Assembly: GCA_964393615.1 (NCBI GenBank)
Contig: CAYMUR010000049.1
Location: 1 to 38,022 of the forward strand
Direction: 5' to 3'
Length of the DNA stretch: 38,022 nt
Origin: CAYMUR01 sp964393615
Lineage (GTDB): Bacteria > Planctomycetota > Planctomycetia > Pirellulales > Pirellulaceae
Shown: piece after piece, positions 16,150 to 25,275 of the stretch
Numbering within the stretch: position 1 is the first letter of the stretch
Layout of the letters: each line of letters begins with the position of its first letter
Made by a program: the position numbers and the translations under genes
Notes under the pieces: generated by a model
Seen by the model: the letters and a program-made list of their open reading frames with translations, nothing else
Database searches by the model: none
What the model was told of the DNA's origin: nothing

Positions 16150-16335
16150 GGTTGGAAATGACTCCCGATTATTGGGAGTTGATCCACAACCGTTTTGTGC
16201 TGCCCCCGACTCTCACAGGCAGCGGTACCAGCAAGGAACAGCAGCCCAGACCAGTCTACCTGCAGCAGCACGGCAACCCGGTACGCTACCGAAATATTTG
16301 GGTTGTCGAAATCCCTCGGTTTGATTGCCTATCAG
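16150..16335 (+). pseudogene. C-terminal remnant of a DUF1080 (3-keto-disaccharide hydrolase) gene
   Basis: The frame reads YWELIHNRFVLPPTLTGSG...RPVYLQQHGNPVRYRNIWVVE. The second half closely matches the characteristic C-terminus of DUF1080 proteins, where PIxLQDHGNPVRYRNIWV(R/V) ends the beta-sandwich, and 'HN' plus a following strand precede it. Only about 50 residues remain. Upstream of about 16150 no frame continues the domain, and the open frame runs on into unrelated sequence to 16421. This is most likely a 5'-deleted, decayed copy. DUF1080 genes often accompany DUF1501 genes in planctomycetes, and a DUF1501 gene follows here. Confidence 0.6.
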
Positions 16336-16421
16336 AACGAAGGAAACATCTTGCTAAGGATGAACATTTACCGGTTCTTGGTTACCGGGCTCATCCGACC
16401 CTCAAGGTCCTAAAAAGTTGA

Positions 16422-16958
16422 TTTCGCAACTAGCATTTCTACGGGCATTTCCACGGGCATTTTCTTCTAGCGGCGTGTTCTGTTCATAACAGGCCACAAT
16501 TCACGGGCTATCTATTTGTGGGTGGGGAAAACGGATCTTGGTGGGATCTACTTTGAGCAAGCAAATGGCCTCTTTAAACCTTCTACGGTACTGAAATTCT
16601 CAACCAATAGCGATTGCCATTGCGTCACGTTCTGCCGTAACTCCTCATTGGCAAACGGTCCTGGCTGTACAGAAAACAATCTTCAACGTTGCAGGATCAG
16701 GGTATTTGCTACGTAGTACTTTATAGACAGGTCGGACATCAAAATCCAACAGGAAATACACCATTTCTTGTCTTACAGCGATCATTTTGTATGCTTATCT
16801 TTTCTGGTGTGTTTTGCTCACCGAAAGTCATTATGACGGTTTCCGTGTTCTTGAATCCCCAAATCTGAGAGGGTATTCTGCTTGGTTCTAGAAATGGAAT
16901 TGCCTATAATGATTGGTGCAAGAAAGAAAAACTTTGGTCGCACCGGTAGAGATGGCCC
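16422..16958. other. Gene-poor, possibly decayed stretch before the DUF1501 gene
   Basis: Only short open frames occur (the longest about 85 codons) and none resembles a known protein. Short direct repeats of ACGGGCATTT appear near 16440-16460. Together with the DUF1080 remnant just upstream, the segment reads as decayed coding DNA plus the promoter region of the DUF1501 gene. No RNA gene, transposase or terminal inverted repeat was recognised. Confidence 0.45.
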
Positions 16959-18317
16959 ATGTTACAACTTGTCGGAAATTCTCGTCGGTTCTGTGATGGC
17001 ATCGACCGTCGCAGGTTTATTTCGGTGGGATCACTTGGTGTCTTTGGGTTGTCCCTCGAACATTTACTGGCAGCTGAGAACTTGTCTCTGGGGAGCTCAC
17101 CCAGAAAATCGGGTCGGGACAATGAAAGGTCTGTCATACTGATCTGGCAGCACGGAGGACCATCCCAGCTTGATACGTTTGATATGAAACCGGAAGCACC
17201 CAGCGAAGTGCGAGGTTCGTATCAATCGATTGCTACGAAGCTGCCAGGCGTGCGAATCTGTGAAAAAATGCCTTTTCACGCTCAAGTTATGGACAAGGTC
17301 AGTATCATTCGTAGTTTTACACACACGACGAATGATCATTTTGCCGGGGCCCATTGGATACTGACTGGTTATCGTGGTGCGACGGGTGCGGATCGGGTGC
17401 CGCGCAACCCTTCGATGGGATCGGTGGCGGCCCGTTTTTTGGGATCTCGACATTCTGGGATTCCACCTTATGTGAATATTAATGATGGTGGCTTTGGATA
17501 TCATGGGGCCGTGTTTCTTGGACCAGCCTATCATCCCATTCGCACCGGTTCCTACAGCTATGGTGACGAGGGCATTCAGTTTCCGGCGATCCAGGAATCG
17601 AGCTTACGATTGCTCGAAGGTTTAACCAACAATCGGGTTCGAGAGAGAATCTCTCTGGCAGATGGATTTGACAATCTAAGGCGCGAGATCGATCAGGCTC
17701 CGGCTGCCGAGAAACTTGGCCAGTTCTCACGTGAAGCGGTTGATATTGTCATGTCGGGACGGACGCGGGAAGCGTTTGACTTAGAGAAAGAGGATCCAAA
17801 GGTCCGTGAACGATACGGTGATGGATGGGGATCCCAAGCGCTACTGGCACGTCGTTTAATTGAGGCGGGTGTGCGATTTGTGACACTCAATACGGGCTAT
17901 TGGGATGATCATGGCAAAATTGTAGGTGCTCTCAACAGCAAATTGCCCCGACACGACCGAGCAGTTGGAGTACTGATTGCCGACTTAGCAGAGCGTGGCA
18001 TGCTTGAGAACACGTTGGTCATATCAGCTGGTGAATTTGGGCGCACGCCTACGATCAACAAAGATGCTGGTCGAGACCATTGGGGACCGGCCCAGAGTAT
18101 CTTGCTTGCCGGTGGGGGCTACCGACATGGTCAAATTATCGGTGCCACCAATTCCAAGGCTGCTTATCCGATCGAACGACCAGTCGGTCCTCTTGATTTA
18201 TGCGCAACGGTGTACAACGCTTTACAACTTGATCCAACTCGATTGACCGTAACGTTACCCGACGGGAGGCCGGTCCACTTAGCAAAAGGTGGAGTCGTTC
18301 CACCAGAGTTGGTTTAA
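16959..18317 (+). CDS. DUF1501 domain protein, Tat-exported
   Basis: A 452-residue member of the DUF1501 family, which belongs to the alkaline phosphatase/sulfatase-like superfamily and is highly multiplied in planctomycetes. A twin-arginine export signal is clear: DRRRFISVGSLGVFGLSLEHLLAAE (residues 16-40). Family landmarks follow: VILIWQHGGPSQLDTFDMKPEAPSEVRG near 57-84, SFTHTTNDHFAGAHWILTGY, NPSMGSVAARFLG, RYGDGWGSQALLARRLIEAGVRFVTL, LENTLVISAGEFGRTPTINKDAGRDHW and GGYRHGQIIGATN. The enzymatic activity of the family is not established. These genes often pair with a DUF1549/DUF1553 cytochrome-domain gene; none is found here, although decayed DNA lies directly upstream. Length is normal. Confidence 0.93.
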   Translation: MLQLVGNSRRFCDGIDRRRFISVGSLGVFGLSLEHLLAAENLSLGSSPRKSGRDNERSVILIWQHGGPSQLDTFDMKPEAPSEVRGSYQSIATKLPGVRICEKMPFHAQVMDKVSIIRSFTHTTNDHFAGAHWILTGYRGATGADRVPRNPSMGSVAARFLGSRHSGIPPYVNINDGGFGYHGAVFLGPAYHPIRTGSYSYGDEGIQFPAIQESSLRLLEGLTNNRVRERISLADGFDNLRREIDQAPAAEKLGQFSREAVDIVMSGRTREAFDLEKEDPKVRERYGDGWGSQALLARRLIEAGVRFVTLNTGYWDDHGKIVGALNSKLPRHDRAVGVLIADLAERGMLENTLVISAGEFGRTPTINKDAGRDHWGPAQSILLAGGGYRHGQIIGATNSKAAYPIERPVGPLDLCATVYNALQLDPTRLTVTLPDGRPVHLAKGGVVPPELV

Positions 18318-18382
18318 CCGCCGTGGCATCTTATAGAGAAGATTAGGAGTGTTATTCCAGGGGGGATGCTGCCGCCGGTTGG

Positions 18383-20212
18383 CTATGCCGCCTGCGATTT
18401 GTAGGGGTTAGCCGAAGTCACACGCTCACTTTCTTGTTGTTGGAATTGGAGATTGTCTTCAGCGGCATCTGTCGTTTCCGAGCTTTCTGGTTCTGGTTGG
18501 GAATCAGTTTCCTCGTTGATATTGTCAGTATTTTCATCCGTAGCAGAATCCTCGGGCTGACTATCGTTTGGCCCAGTTGTATCTTCACCTTGGCCGACTT
18601 CACTCCAGGGTCGGAAATTCGGATCGTGTAGCTCAATCAGTGGTTTGAGTTTGAAGTCTGCGGGGAATGCTTCGTCGAGTTGACCGAGCAGGCTGACATA
18701 ACGTTTGATTGCGTCGACAGCATCTTCGGCACCTACGTCCTCAAGCAGACTAGGGTATTGCTCATAGATTTTAGCCCAGGCGTCCCAGGCAAGTTCATAG
18801 TTCTTTTTGGCATCCAGCAGATGGGCATCCCGGAAATCCTTATCGCCATGAAAGAGATGCTTGCGCGCTATGTTCGCTTCATCCAACTGTTCCACTTCAC
18901 AGCGGGTTTTCCAATAATCAAAATTAACAATTTGGCGATACCGTCTAACAAAACTGGCTCGTCGTTGTTTGTCGGAAATTTCAGTAGCCCGCCATCGCGC
19001 TTGATCTTTACGATCATCGGTTGCAGCTTCCGCCATTTCCAAAGGGCTGACCTGTAGTTTGTATTCAGCTTCGCGTGCTAATTGCATTTGATCAGAACTT
19101 CGTTTTTCAGGAAGTGTATCCAAAGCCACTAACTCATCGGGAGAAAAGTTGGTGCGTTTTTGAGCGATCAACTGCTGTTCGATACCGGGTAATAATTCAT
19201 TAAATTCATTACTAAGTTGCTGCACTTCGGTTTCCAGTTGTTCGGCTTCATTCAGTCGAATATAGAAATCAGCCGAAGTCCTGATTTCGCGATTTCCGTA
19301 GTCTTTCCATGCGAGATCTGCCTTGGTCCATGCATTTTGGGCAACTTCGTCAAAAAATCCCTCTTCTTGGATTGCCCCTGCAAAGTTAATCAGTGCCATG
19401 GCTGGGTTGGAATGGAATAGCACCGGGCTTTTGCCTTTGTTCCGATCCGAAGGTTTTTGTTCGAAGATCGACTGCAAAGCGCGACCTCGCAGCGTGGCTT
19501 GTCCGGACACCACTGAATCCTGGGCCTTCAGAAACCACTGCCGGCTGACTAACCAATTGTCAGGACCATTGTACGGTCCAAAACATTCTCGATCAAAATC
19601 AGCAACGTAAGACCTCACAAATTCATGAAACGCGTCGTCTTGTCGAAACTCGCGACGAAATTGTTTGTATTCGTCCGCCCTACCTAATTTCTGACCGAAG
19701 AACCAACCGATATCCCACAGGAGGCGTGGTTCATCGCGATTATAGCGAGTCCCATCGATCAAAAACCGGATGCCTCGTTTTACCCAGAAATAACGGTGCA
19801 GGTAATTGTCAAATTCGACGGAAACATTGTAGGACACATTCCAAGCTTGGAATTGCCATACCGAAATAAAGTTCGGTTGCAGGTTGGTGATTTGCTCGAC
19901 CGTAGCCATGAGTTTGGGCCATTGTTCTGTTTTTTTATAATGGTTTGCTTTTGTCCATAGAATATTGGCAGCGACTCCCCGCATGCCAAGCAAAGCCAAT
20001 TTCATGGTTTCGCTAGCCGGATCGATTTCACCTAACTTGGCCTGGGATAAATTATATTGAGCCCGCTTTTGGGCCAGCAAACCACCCGGGTCTCCGGCGG
20101 TATTGCTCAGTCCTGGGGTGGCGGGCCGACTGATCCAGGAAAGCGGAACCAGTAAAACTGCCATCAGGGCGATATAGATAACTTTGCGTCGAAAAGATTT
20201 ATTCCAATTCAT
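18383..20212 (-). CDS. Membrane-anchored, mostly helical protein of an ABC operon; function unknown
   Basis: A 609-residue protein with one N-terminal transmembrane helix (MNWNKSFRRKVIYIALMAVLLVPLSWIS) and a long soluble region rich in charged helices. It has TPR-like segments such as WTKANHYKKTEQWPKLMATVEQITNLQPNFISVWQFQAWN. It ends in an acidic, Gln/Glu/Asp-rich disordered tail of about 80 residues before the terminal TSANPYKSQAA. I do not recognise a named domain. Its ATG (20212-20210) overlaps the permease stop in the ATGA arrangement (20209-20212), so its synthesis is translationally coupled to the transporter and it is probably a partner subunit facing the periplasm. An upstream in-frame start at 20302 would extend into the permease gene and is rejected. 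Confidence 0.8.
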   Translation of the reverse strand: MNWNKSFRRKVIYIALMAVLLVPLSWISRPATPGLSNTAGDPGGLLAQKRAQYNLSQAKLGEIDPASETMKLALLGMRGVAANILWTKANHYKKTEQWPKLMATVEQITNLQPNFISVWQFQAWNVSYNVSVEFDNYLHRYFWVKRGIRFLIDGTRYNRDEPRLLWDIGWFFGQKLGRADEYKQFRREFRQDDAFHEFVRSYVADFDRECFGPYNGPDNWLVSRQWFLKAQDSVVSGQATLRGRALQSIFEQKPSDRNKGKSPVLFHSNPAMALINFAGAIQEEGFFDEVAQNAWTKADLAWKDYGNREIRTSADFYIRLNEAEQLETEVQQLSNEFNELLPGIEQQLIAQKRTNFSPDELVALDTLPEKRSSDQMQLAREAEYKLQVSPLEMAEAATDDRKDQARWRATEISDKQRRASFVRRYRQIVNFDYWKTRCEVEQLDEANIARKHLFHGDKDFRDAHLLDAKKNYELAWDAWAKIYEQYPSLLEDVGAEDAVDAIKRYVSLLGQLDEAFPADFKLKPLIELHDPNFRPWSEVGQGEDTTGPNDSQPEDSATDENTDNINEETDSQPEPESSETTDAAEDNLQFQQQESERVTSANPYKSQAA

Positions 20213-22020
20213 GCCGCGATTTCCCGGGTGCGCAGAAAGAAATAACCCAAGCAGTTTGCCACCAGTGCATAGGCCACTGCGATCACGATCTGTTGGCTCC
20301 AAACTTCGAAAGGAATGTTGTAGCCCTCTGCCACATAACTAACACTGTCGAAACGAGCAAAATTAGGCAGCAGGCTGGCAAAGGCCCACATGACACTCAT
20401 GATGCACTGATCCAATGTCTTGATAACTGACGTCGCGAAACCGAGGTCTAGATCTAACGTGAGATTGGTTTGCCGAAGCAAGCGGATCAAGGCTTCGATA
20501 GGTCCGCCACCCGGGATTTCGGGATTGTCTGGGTAGAATACGCTTGCCGCAAGGGCCTGGATTTTGGTGGTAAAGAATCCCATGCCAACCGTTCCCAAGG
20601 TTGCCAGCATGGCGACCGGTGCGCTGAGGAACGTGCTAAACATCACCCCCATGCTGATTACGAGTAACATTTGTAACCCGATGCTCAGATGACCTTTGGC
20701 AAAATTCCAGAAGAAATTCTTTTCTCCGGCGAGCAAGTATAAATCTGCTTGGGCTGATCCAAAGTATTGTCCGCGTTCTTCACAACGGAGTACCAGTTCC
20801 ATGCGACCCTTGTCGTCAACATACTCTTCAAAAATATCAACGGTTTCTCCTGTGGCCAATTCCAACTTGCGCGGGATTGTGAAGGAATCGCTAGTGAACT
20901 CTTCGGATTCAAACGGGAAAGGAGGACTTTCGTTGGGTTTGGCAGAATCCGGGTTTCTCAGCACCCACGAACCTGACACACCCTCTTCGATATCACCTTT
21001 GTGTGTACGAAAGACGCTGAGATGCCATTCCATGGGAAGTCCAGCTGGATATTTTTCTGGCGTAATGCCTTCGAACAACCAGATGGCAGCAGCCAGGGAC
21101 CCTCCCTCAAAGTAACCCCGATAAGTCCATTCGTAACCGACACTGATAGATTTACCCGGTTTGCCACTGCGATCCAGAAATCGCAGTGAGCCGTATTGAG
21201 GAACTCGGGCCGCAACCGCTCCAGTGGGTGGCTCTACTTCGTAATGGGAAGAATCCCCTTTCGCAATCCTTTGGATGCCATGCCAATGGCCCTGTACTTC
21301 ATCCGTTGTTCCCTGGCCATCTGTATTCAGTTGAAAACGATGCGTATGCCCCCCCGACTCCAAAGTTTTTCCTTCTACCAAGTCGGTCCCTGTTTCTGAT
21401 GGTTGGACGTTATCAGAACTGACCGCATGGCCGTGATCTAAACCGCGTATGACAAACAAATAACTGAAAATACCCATCACCACCAGCAGCGACGATCCAA
21501 TGGCGGCAAAACCGAGGATACGTCCGAGTACGATTTCCCATGCCCGAACAGGCTTGGTCATAATCGTATAAATCGTGCGATTTTTAATATCAGTTGGCAG
21601 GCTAAACGAACTCAAAAACAATGCCAGTGCCAAAACGAGATAATTTGTCAACGTGAGGACAAAACTGATATACAGGTGTCCGGGGTCTGTGCTATTGGTG
21701 TCGAGAAACCAACCGGCAAAGAGAATGATCACGATGAACACAACAACAGCAGCCAACACACGACGGCGAATCGATTCTTTAAAGGATAATCGAGCCATTG
21801 CGAGAACACGGCGCGGTGAAACTTGCAATAACTCACTGACACCGGTAAAAACGACTTTTGCCGTTTTATAAAAAGCTTCACTTGGTCCGTGGCGCGTTGC
21901 AGAAATTAAAAAACCGACGAAGATTGCGACTATCAAACCCACCACCAATGCCAGGATCGCTAACGGTAAATTGGCGAGCAGCCACTCTAAAAAAGGTAAT
22001 GGAAGATTTTCGACAATCAT
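20209..22020 (-). CDS. ABC-2 type transporter permease with large extracytoplasmic domain
   Basis: A 603-residue membrane subunit. N-terminal helices at about 15-40 and 88-104 are followed by a typical ABC-2 core: LTLTNYLVLALALFLSSFSLPTDIKNRTIYTIMTKPVRAWEIVLGRILGF (about 122-171). A helix at 172-191 then leads to an extracytoplasmic insertion of about 240 residues (about 195-440). The insertion opens with histidine-rich HGHAV (196-200), HTH (225-227) and HWH (245-247) and looks mostly beta. Further membrane helices fill the C-terminus. Partner ATPase and third subunit flank it on the same strand. The resemblance is to the ABC-2 permeases that planctomycetes pair with a Gld/Nat-type ATPase. 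The substrate is unknown; the domain could bind a metal or envelope ligand. Confidence 0.88.
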   Translation of the reverse strand: MIVENLPLPFLEWLLANLPLAILALVVGLIVAIFVGFLISATRHGPSEAFYKTAKVVFTGVSELLQVSPRRVLAMARLSFKESIRRRVLAAVVVFIVIILFAGWFLDTNSTDPGHLYISFVLTLTNYLVLALALFLSSFSLPTDIKNRTIYTIMTKPVRAWEIVLGRILGFAAIGSSLLVVMGIFSYLFVIRGLDHGHAVSSDNVQPSETGTDLVEGKTLESGGHTHRFQLNTDGQGTTDEVQGHWHGIQRIAKGDSSHYEVEPPTGAVAARVPQYGSLRFLDRSGKPGKSISVGYEWTYRGYFEGGSLAAAIWLFEGITPEKYPAGLPMEWHLSVFRTHKGDIEEGVSGSWVLRNPDSAKPNESPPFPFESEEFTSDSFTIPRKLELATGETVDIFEEYVDDKGRMELVLRCEERGQYFGSAQADLYLLAGEKNFFWNFAKGHLSIGLQMLLVISMGVMFSTFLSAPVAMLATLGTVGMGFFTTKIQALAASVFYPDNPEIPGGGPIEALIRLLRQTNLTLDLDLGFATSVIKTLDQCIMSVMWAFASLLPNFARFDSVSYVAEGYNIPFEVWSQQIVIAVAYALVANCLGYFFLRTREIAA

Positions 22021-22096
22021 CGTGTTTGTTTATAGAACCTATAATTACCTGAAGGAATGCATGTTGGGCTAAATACTGATTGTTTCTTTAATTTGA

Positions 22097-23029
22097 CTAG
22101 GTTTCTTTGGAAACCGTTGCTCGTTTTCCTGGTCGTTCTTCGCTTTCCTGTACGATATTCAAGAACAACTCTTCCAAAGTGGTCGTTGGATTGTCCATGG
22201 ATTGTAATTGGCCACCGTGCCGGTCGATCACGGTACGGATTTCCGTCTGGGCTTCATCACTCAGTCCGGTCGCTAGAATTTGCGTGACGTCACGAACTTT
22301 CAGCAAAGCATCGACGCGACCCAGTTCTTTCAGTTCGCCTTGATAAAGAATAGCAATGCGGTCACAGACGTCCTGCACATCTGCCAACAAGTGGCTACAC
22401 ATAATGACTGTTTTGCCGTCTTGCTTGAGACGCAAAATAAGGTCCTTCATTTCGCGTGTGCCGATTGGATCGAGACCAGTCGTAGGTTCGTCCAACAGTA
22501 TCAATTCCGGGTCATTGATTAATGCCTGGGCCAGACCAATGCGTCGTGCCATCCCTTTGGAGTATTCTTTCAACTGGCGGCGCCGTGCCCAGGGTAGCTT
22601 GACCATGTCAATCAATTCATCGATCCTACCACGTCGAGTTTCACTGGACATGTCAAAAAGTCGGCCATAAAAATCGAGTGTTTCCTCGGCATTGAGGAAT
22701 GGATAGAGATACGACTCTTCGGGAAGGTAGCCGATCCGTTCGTTCTTGGCCACTTCGTCGGCATCCCGGTTAAACACGAGAGCCTGGCCGCTGGTCGGAA
22801 AGAGAAGCCCCAACAGGAGTTTCATGGTGGTGGTTTTTCCAGAACCATTTGGTCCCAGCAGCCCGAAGATTTCACCTTGCCGTACTTCCAGATCGAGTGC
22901 TTTCAGAGCACGCACTTTTTGTCGACCCCAGAAGTCTCGGTAAACTTTCGTCAGATTACGTGTTTCCACGACAACTTCCGGAGAATTTTCACCGGTAGCC
23001 TGCTGCTGTTCAGCCTCGGCGATTGCCAT
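22097..23029 (-). CDS. ABC transporter ATP-binding protein
   Basis: A 310-residue nucleotide-binding subunit that powers the adjacent ABC-2 permease. Walker A is GPNGSGKT (59-66), the Q-loop region falls in YLPEESYLYPFLNAEET, the signature motif is YSKGMARRIGLAQAL (156-170; SKGM in place of SGGQ, as common in this subclass), Walker B is LILLDEPTTGLDP (176-188) and the H-loop His is in CSHLL (211-215). The order ATPase, 76-bp gap, permease, ATGA-coupled helical subunit makes a three-gene operon on the minus strand. An N-terminal extension of about 20 residues precedes the fold. No substrate clue is present in the ATPase itself. Confidence 0.95.
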   Translation of the reverse strand: MAIAEAEQQQATGENSPEVVVETRNLTKVYRDFWGRQKVRALKALDLEVRQGEIFGLLGPNGSGKTTTMKLLLGLLFPTSGQALVFNRDADEVAKNERIGYLPEESYLYPFLNAEETLDFYGRLFDMSSETRRGRIDELIDMVKLPWARRRQLKEYSKGMARRIGLAQALINDPELILLDEPTTGLDPIGTREMKDLILRLKQDGKTVIMCSHLLADVQDVCDRIAILYQGELKELGRVDALLKVRDVTQILATGLSDEAQTEIRTVIDRHGGQLQSMDNPTTTLEELFLNIVQESEERPGKRATVSKET

Positions 23030-23641
23030 TTCTCAATACTCCCAACATGTTGTGAAGCTATTTACGATCGTAACCTGATTGCCGACAACTCAGCAAATGG
23101 ACGGAACTGGAAGAGGCAAACTCTTGCCATCGCGGTAGATCGCCGCCTTCAAGCCTGAAAAGGAACCACGTCGACATACTCTGTTCATACGTCACCAGCG
23201 GGACCTGTGTTCGGATCTCGGTTCTGCTGGCCAGATAAGGTGTTACGAGCCAAGTCGCCCACTATACGATAGGATGGGCCTTGGTGCAAGGATCGGTCTA
23301 AATTCAGCGCTGCGAACACGTTTCCACGCCGCTACCGAAAATACACGACTTTTCTTGCCTTTTCCGGAGTTCTGCGGTACTGTTGGTTGGAAAATGGTGG
23401 AAAGAAGGGTTTTTTTGTAGTGGACCGGTCGTTACCCGGCTTTCGAAACAGACCAGCATGGGGAACAATGCTTCTGAACCACGGTTTATTCGGCAGGAGT
23501 GGGCCGATGGGGGCAGGGGTGTTTAGGCAGGGGTGTTTAGGCAGGGTTGATGATTCATGGGGCGCTCGTTGTCGGAAAGGGCCGTGAGGAGGCCAGATCC
23601 GCAGTACCAGGTGACTTGTACTACCAGATCAGGAGAACCAA
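23030..23641. other. Divergent non-coding region, ABC operon / folC
   Basis: A 612-bp spacer holds the promoters of the minus-strand ABC operon and the plus-strand folC. Small open frames inside (for example about 23387-23587) look non-coding. A short tandem repeat sits at 23512-23546 (separate entry). No tRNA, riboswitch or other structured RNA was recognised. Confidence 0.5.
23512..23546. repeat. 14-bp tandem repeat, 2.5 copies
   Basis: The unit GGCAGGGGTGTTTA occurs perfectly at 23512-23525 and 23526-23539, with a partial third copy (GGCAGGG) at 23540-23546. A looser match, GGCAGGAGTGG, precedes it at about 23492. It lies about 95 bp before the folC start. It may be a slippage product or a small regulatory array. 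Confidence 0.85.
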
Positions 23642-25075
23642 TTGGAACAGACGGAACCTGGACTTGAGACCTTGCATTGCGAAGCGTCCTTGGAGTTTCT
23701 TAATCGGCGGATTGACTACGAAAGAAATGCTGTCATTCCCTATCGCTCGCGGACATTCAAGCTTGATCGTATGCGAGAGTTACTGGCGCGTTTAGGCAAC
23801 CCTCATCATGCCGTGAAAGTGGTCCACGTTGCCGGAACCAAGGGTAAAGGGTCGACTAGCGCCATGATTTCTTCAGTACTTCAGGCAGCCGGATACCATG
23901 TCGGCTTGTATACTTCTCCGCACCTGGAACGCCTCGAAGAACGTTTCTGTATTGCAGGAAAACCGTGTTCCTCCGAGGAGCTTGTTGAACTTGTTGCACT
24001 GGTCCAACCTGTTGTGCTGAGCATGGACCAGGAAGCGACGGGATCAAGCGAAGCCCCATCAGGCCCGACTTATTTTGAAGTCACAACGGCCATGGCGTTT
24101 TTGTATTTTTGTCGACGAAAAGTCGATTTGGCTGTGGTCGAAGTGGGACTGGGCGGTCGTCTTGATTCTACCAATATTTGTTTGCCGTTGGTTAGTATCA
24201 TTACCAGCATTAGTTTCGACCATATGAAGCAGCTGGGGTCAACGTTGCAACAAATCGCGACGGAAAAGGCAGGTATCATCAAGCCAGGAGTTCCTGTCGT
24301 AAGTGGTGTTCGTACTGCTGAACCGCGGCGGGCAATTCACACAGTAGCCAGCCAATGCGATTGTCGTTTGATAGAGCTTGGAAGCGAATTTGACACCATT
24401 CGTACTGCGGATCAACAAAACTTGCTACACGGCACGATCGACATGCCAAATTGCATGGATTATCGACAATCACCTGATATCTATCTTCGTAATCTCCAAG
24501 TGAATCTAGTGGGTAAGCACCAACTGGAAAATGCTGCGGTGGCAATTGCCACTCTACTGGAACTGCGTCAAAGCGGTTGGAACATTGACGATCAATCCAT
24601 CCGATCTGGTTTGGCCCAGGTACAATGGCCGGCCCGCGCAGAAATATTTCCTGGCCGCCCGCGGGTTGTTCTGGATACGGCCCATAATGTAGCTTCGATG
24701 GCGGCGCTTCGTGACGTTCTTGAAAATATTTCGGTGACCGGTCGTCGCTGGCTATTATTTGCTGCCAGCAGTGACAAAGATATCCAAGGGATGTTAGCGT
24801 GCGTGCTATCATCCTTCGACGAATTAATGTTTACTTCTTTTGGCGACAACTTGCGAACGACACCGCCAGAGTTATTGGCGGCCGCAGCAGAAAAGCAGCT
24901 TGCACTTCAGGGTGCTGATTGCCCGTCTCCCCGTTTGAATGTAATGTCAAACTGCCAGGGTGCCTGGCAGCGAATCATTGAGCAGGCTGGAAGAAATGAT
25001 TTGATTTGTGTAACCGGTTCGTTTTTTATCGCCGCTGAATTACGCAGGCACGTTCTCGAATTTACCGACAAGTGA
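23642..25075 (+). CDS. folC: Dihydrofolate synthase / folylpolyglutamate synthase
   Basis: A 477-residue Mur-ligase-family enzyme that attaches glutamate to dihydropteroate and/or extends the polyglutamate tail of folates in the cytoplasm, using ATP. The ATP-binding P-loop is AGTKGKGSTSAM (64-75). GLYTSPHLERLEERF, VEVGLGGRLDSTN, TSISFDHMKQLGSTLQQIATEKAGIIKPGVPVVSG, the central HQLENAAVAIA and C-terminal VLDTAHNVASM and CVTGSFFIAAELRR are all family landmarks. The start is TTG at 23642 with a well-placed AGGAG (23631-23635). No ATG lies in frame before the conserved region, so the non-standard start is well supported. It is a single-gene unit here, convergent with the protease gene downstream. 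Confidence 0.94.
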   Translation: MEQTEPGLETLHCEASLEFLNRRIDYERNAVIPYRSRTFKLDRMRELLARLGNPHHAVKVVHVAGTKGKGSTSAMISSVLQAAGYHVGLYTSPHLERLEERFCIAGKPCSSEELVELVALVQPVVLSMDQEATGSSEAPSGPTYFEVTTAMAFLYFCRRKVDLAVVEVGLGGRLDSTNICLPLVSIITSISFDHMKQLGSTLQQIATEKAGIIKPGVPVVSGVRTAEPRRAIHTVASQCDCRLIELGSEFDTIRTADQQNLLHGTIDMPNCMDYRQSPDIYLRNLQVNLVGKHQLENAAVAIATLLELRQSGWNIDDQSIRSGLAQVQWPARAEIFPGRPRVVLDTAHNVASMAALRDVLENISVTGRRWLLFAASSDKDIQGMLACVLSSFDELMFTSFGDNLRTTPPELLAAAAEKQLALQGADCPSPRLNVMSNCQGAWQRIIEQAGRNDLICVTGSFFIAAELRRHVLEFTDK

Positions 25076-25275
25076 CACGTATTTCCTCCTGATGAATACC
25101 TTGTTGCTACTCATCGTGGGAATGTGTAGATCGGAACAGAAAAAAGCTGCGCGGCCAAACGCGATTCCAGATCTATTCTGGTTGCGGTTGGTTTTTCTGA
25201 TTTTCCCGGTAGGTAATTCGATTTTGCGAAGGTTTGTACCGCTGGTCGAACCGGTATAGCAGATGCCAAACAAAT

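Noticed and set aside
16882..17142. An 86-codon frame overlapping the DUF1501 start
   Set aside because: It overlaps the Tat signal region in another frame, and only the DUF1501 frame carries recognisable motifs.
23512..23546. CRISPR-like array
   Set aside because: The units are directly abutting, 14 bp long and without spacers.
23387..23587. A 66-codon plus-strand open frame
   Set aside because: Low-complexity G/R-rich translation overlapping the 14-bp repeat, with no ribosome-binding site or homology cue.
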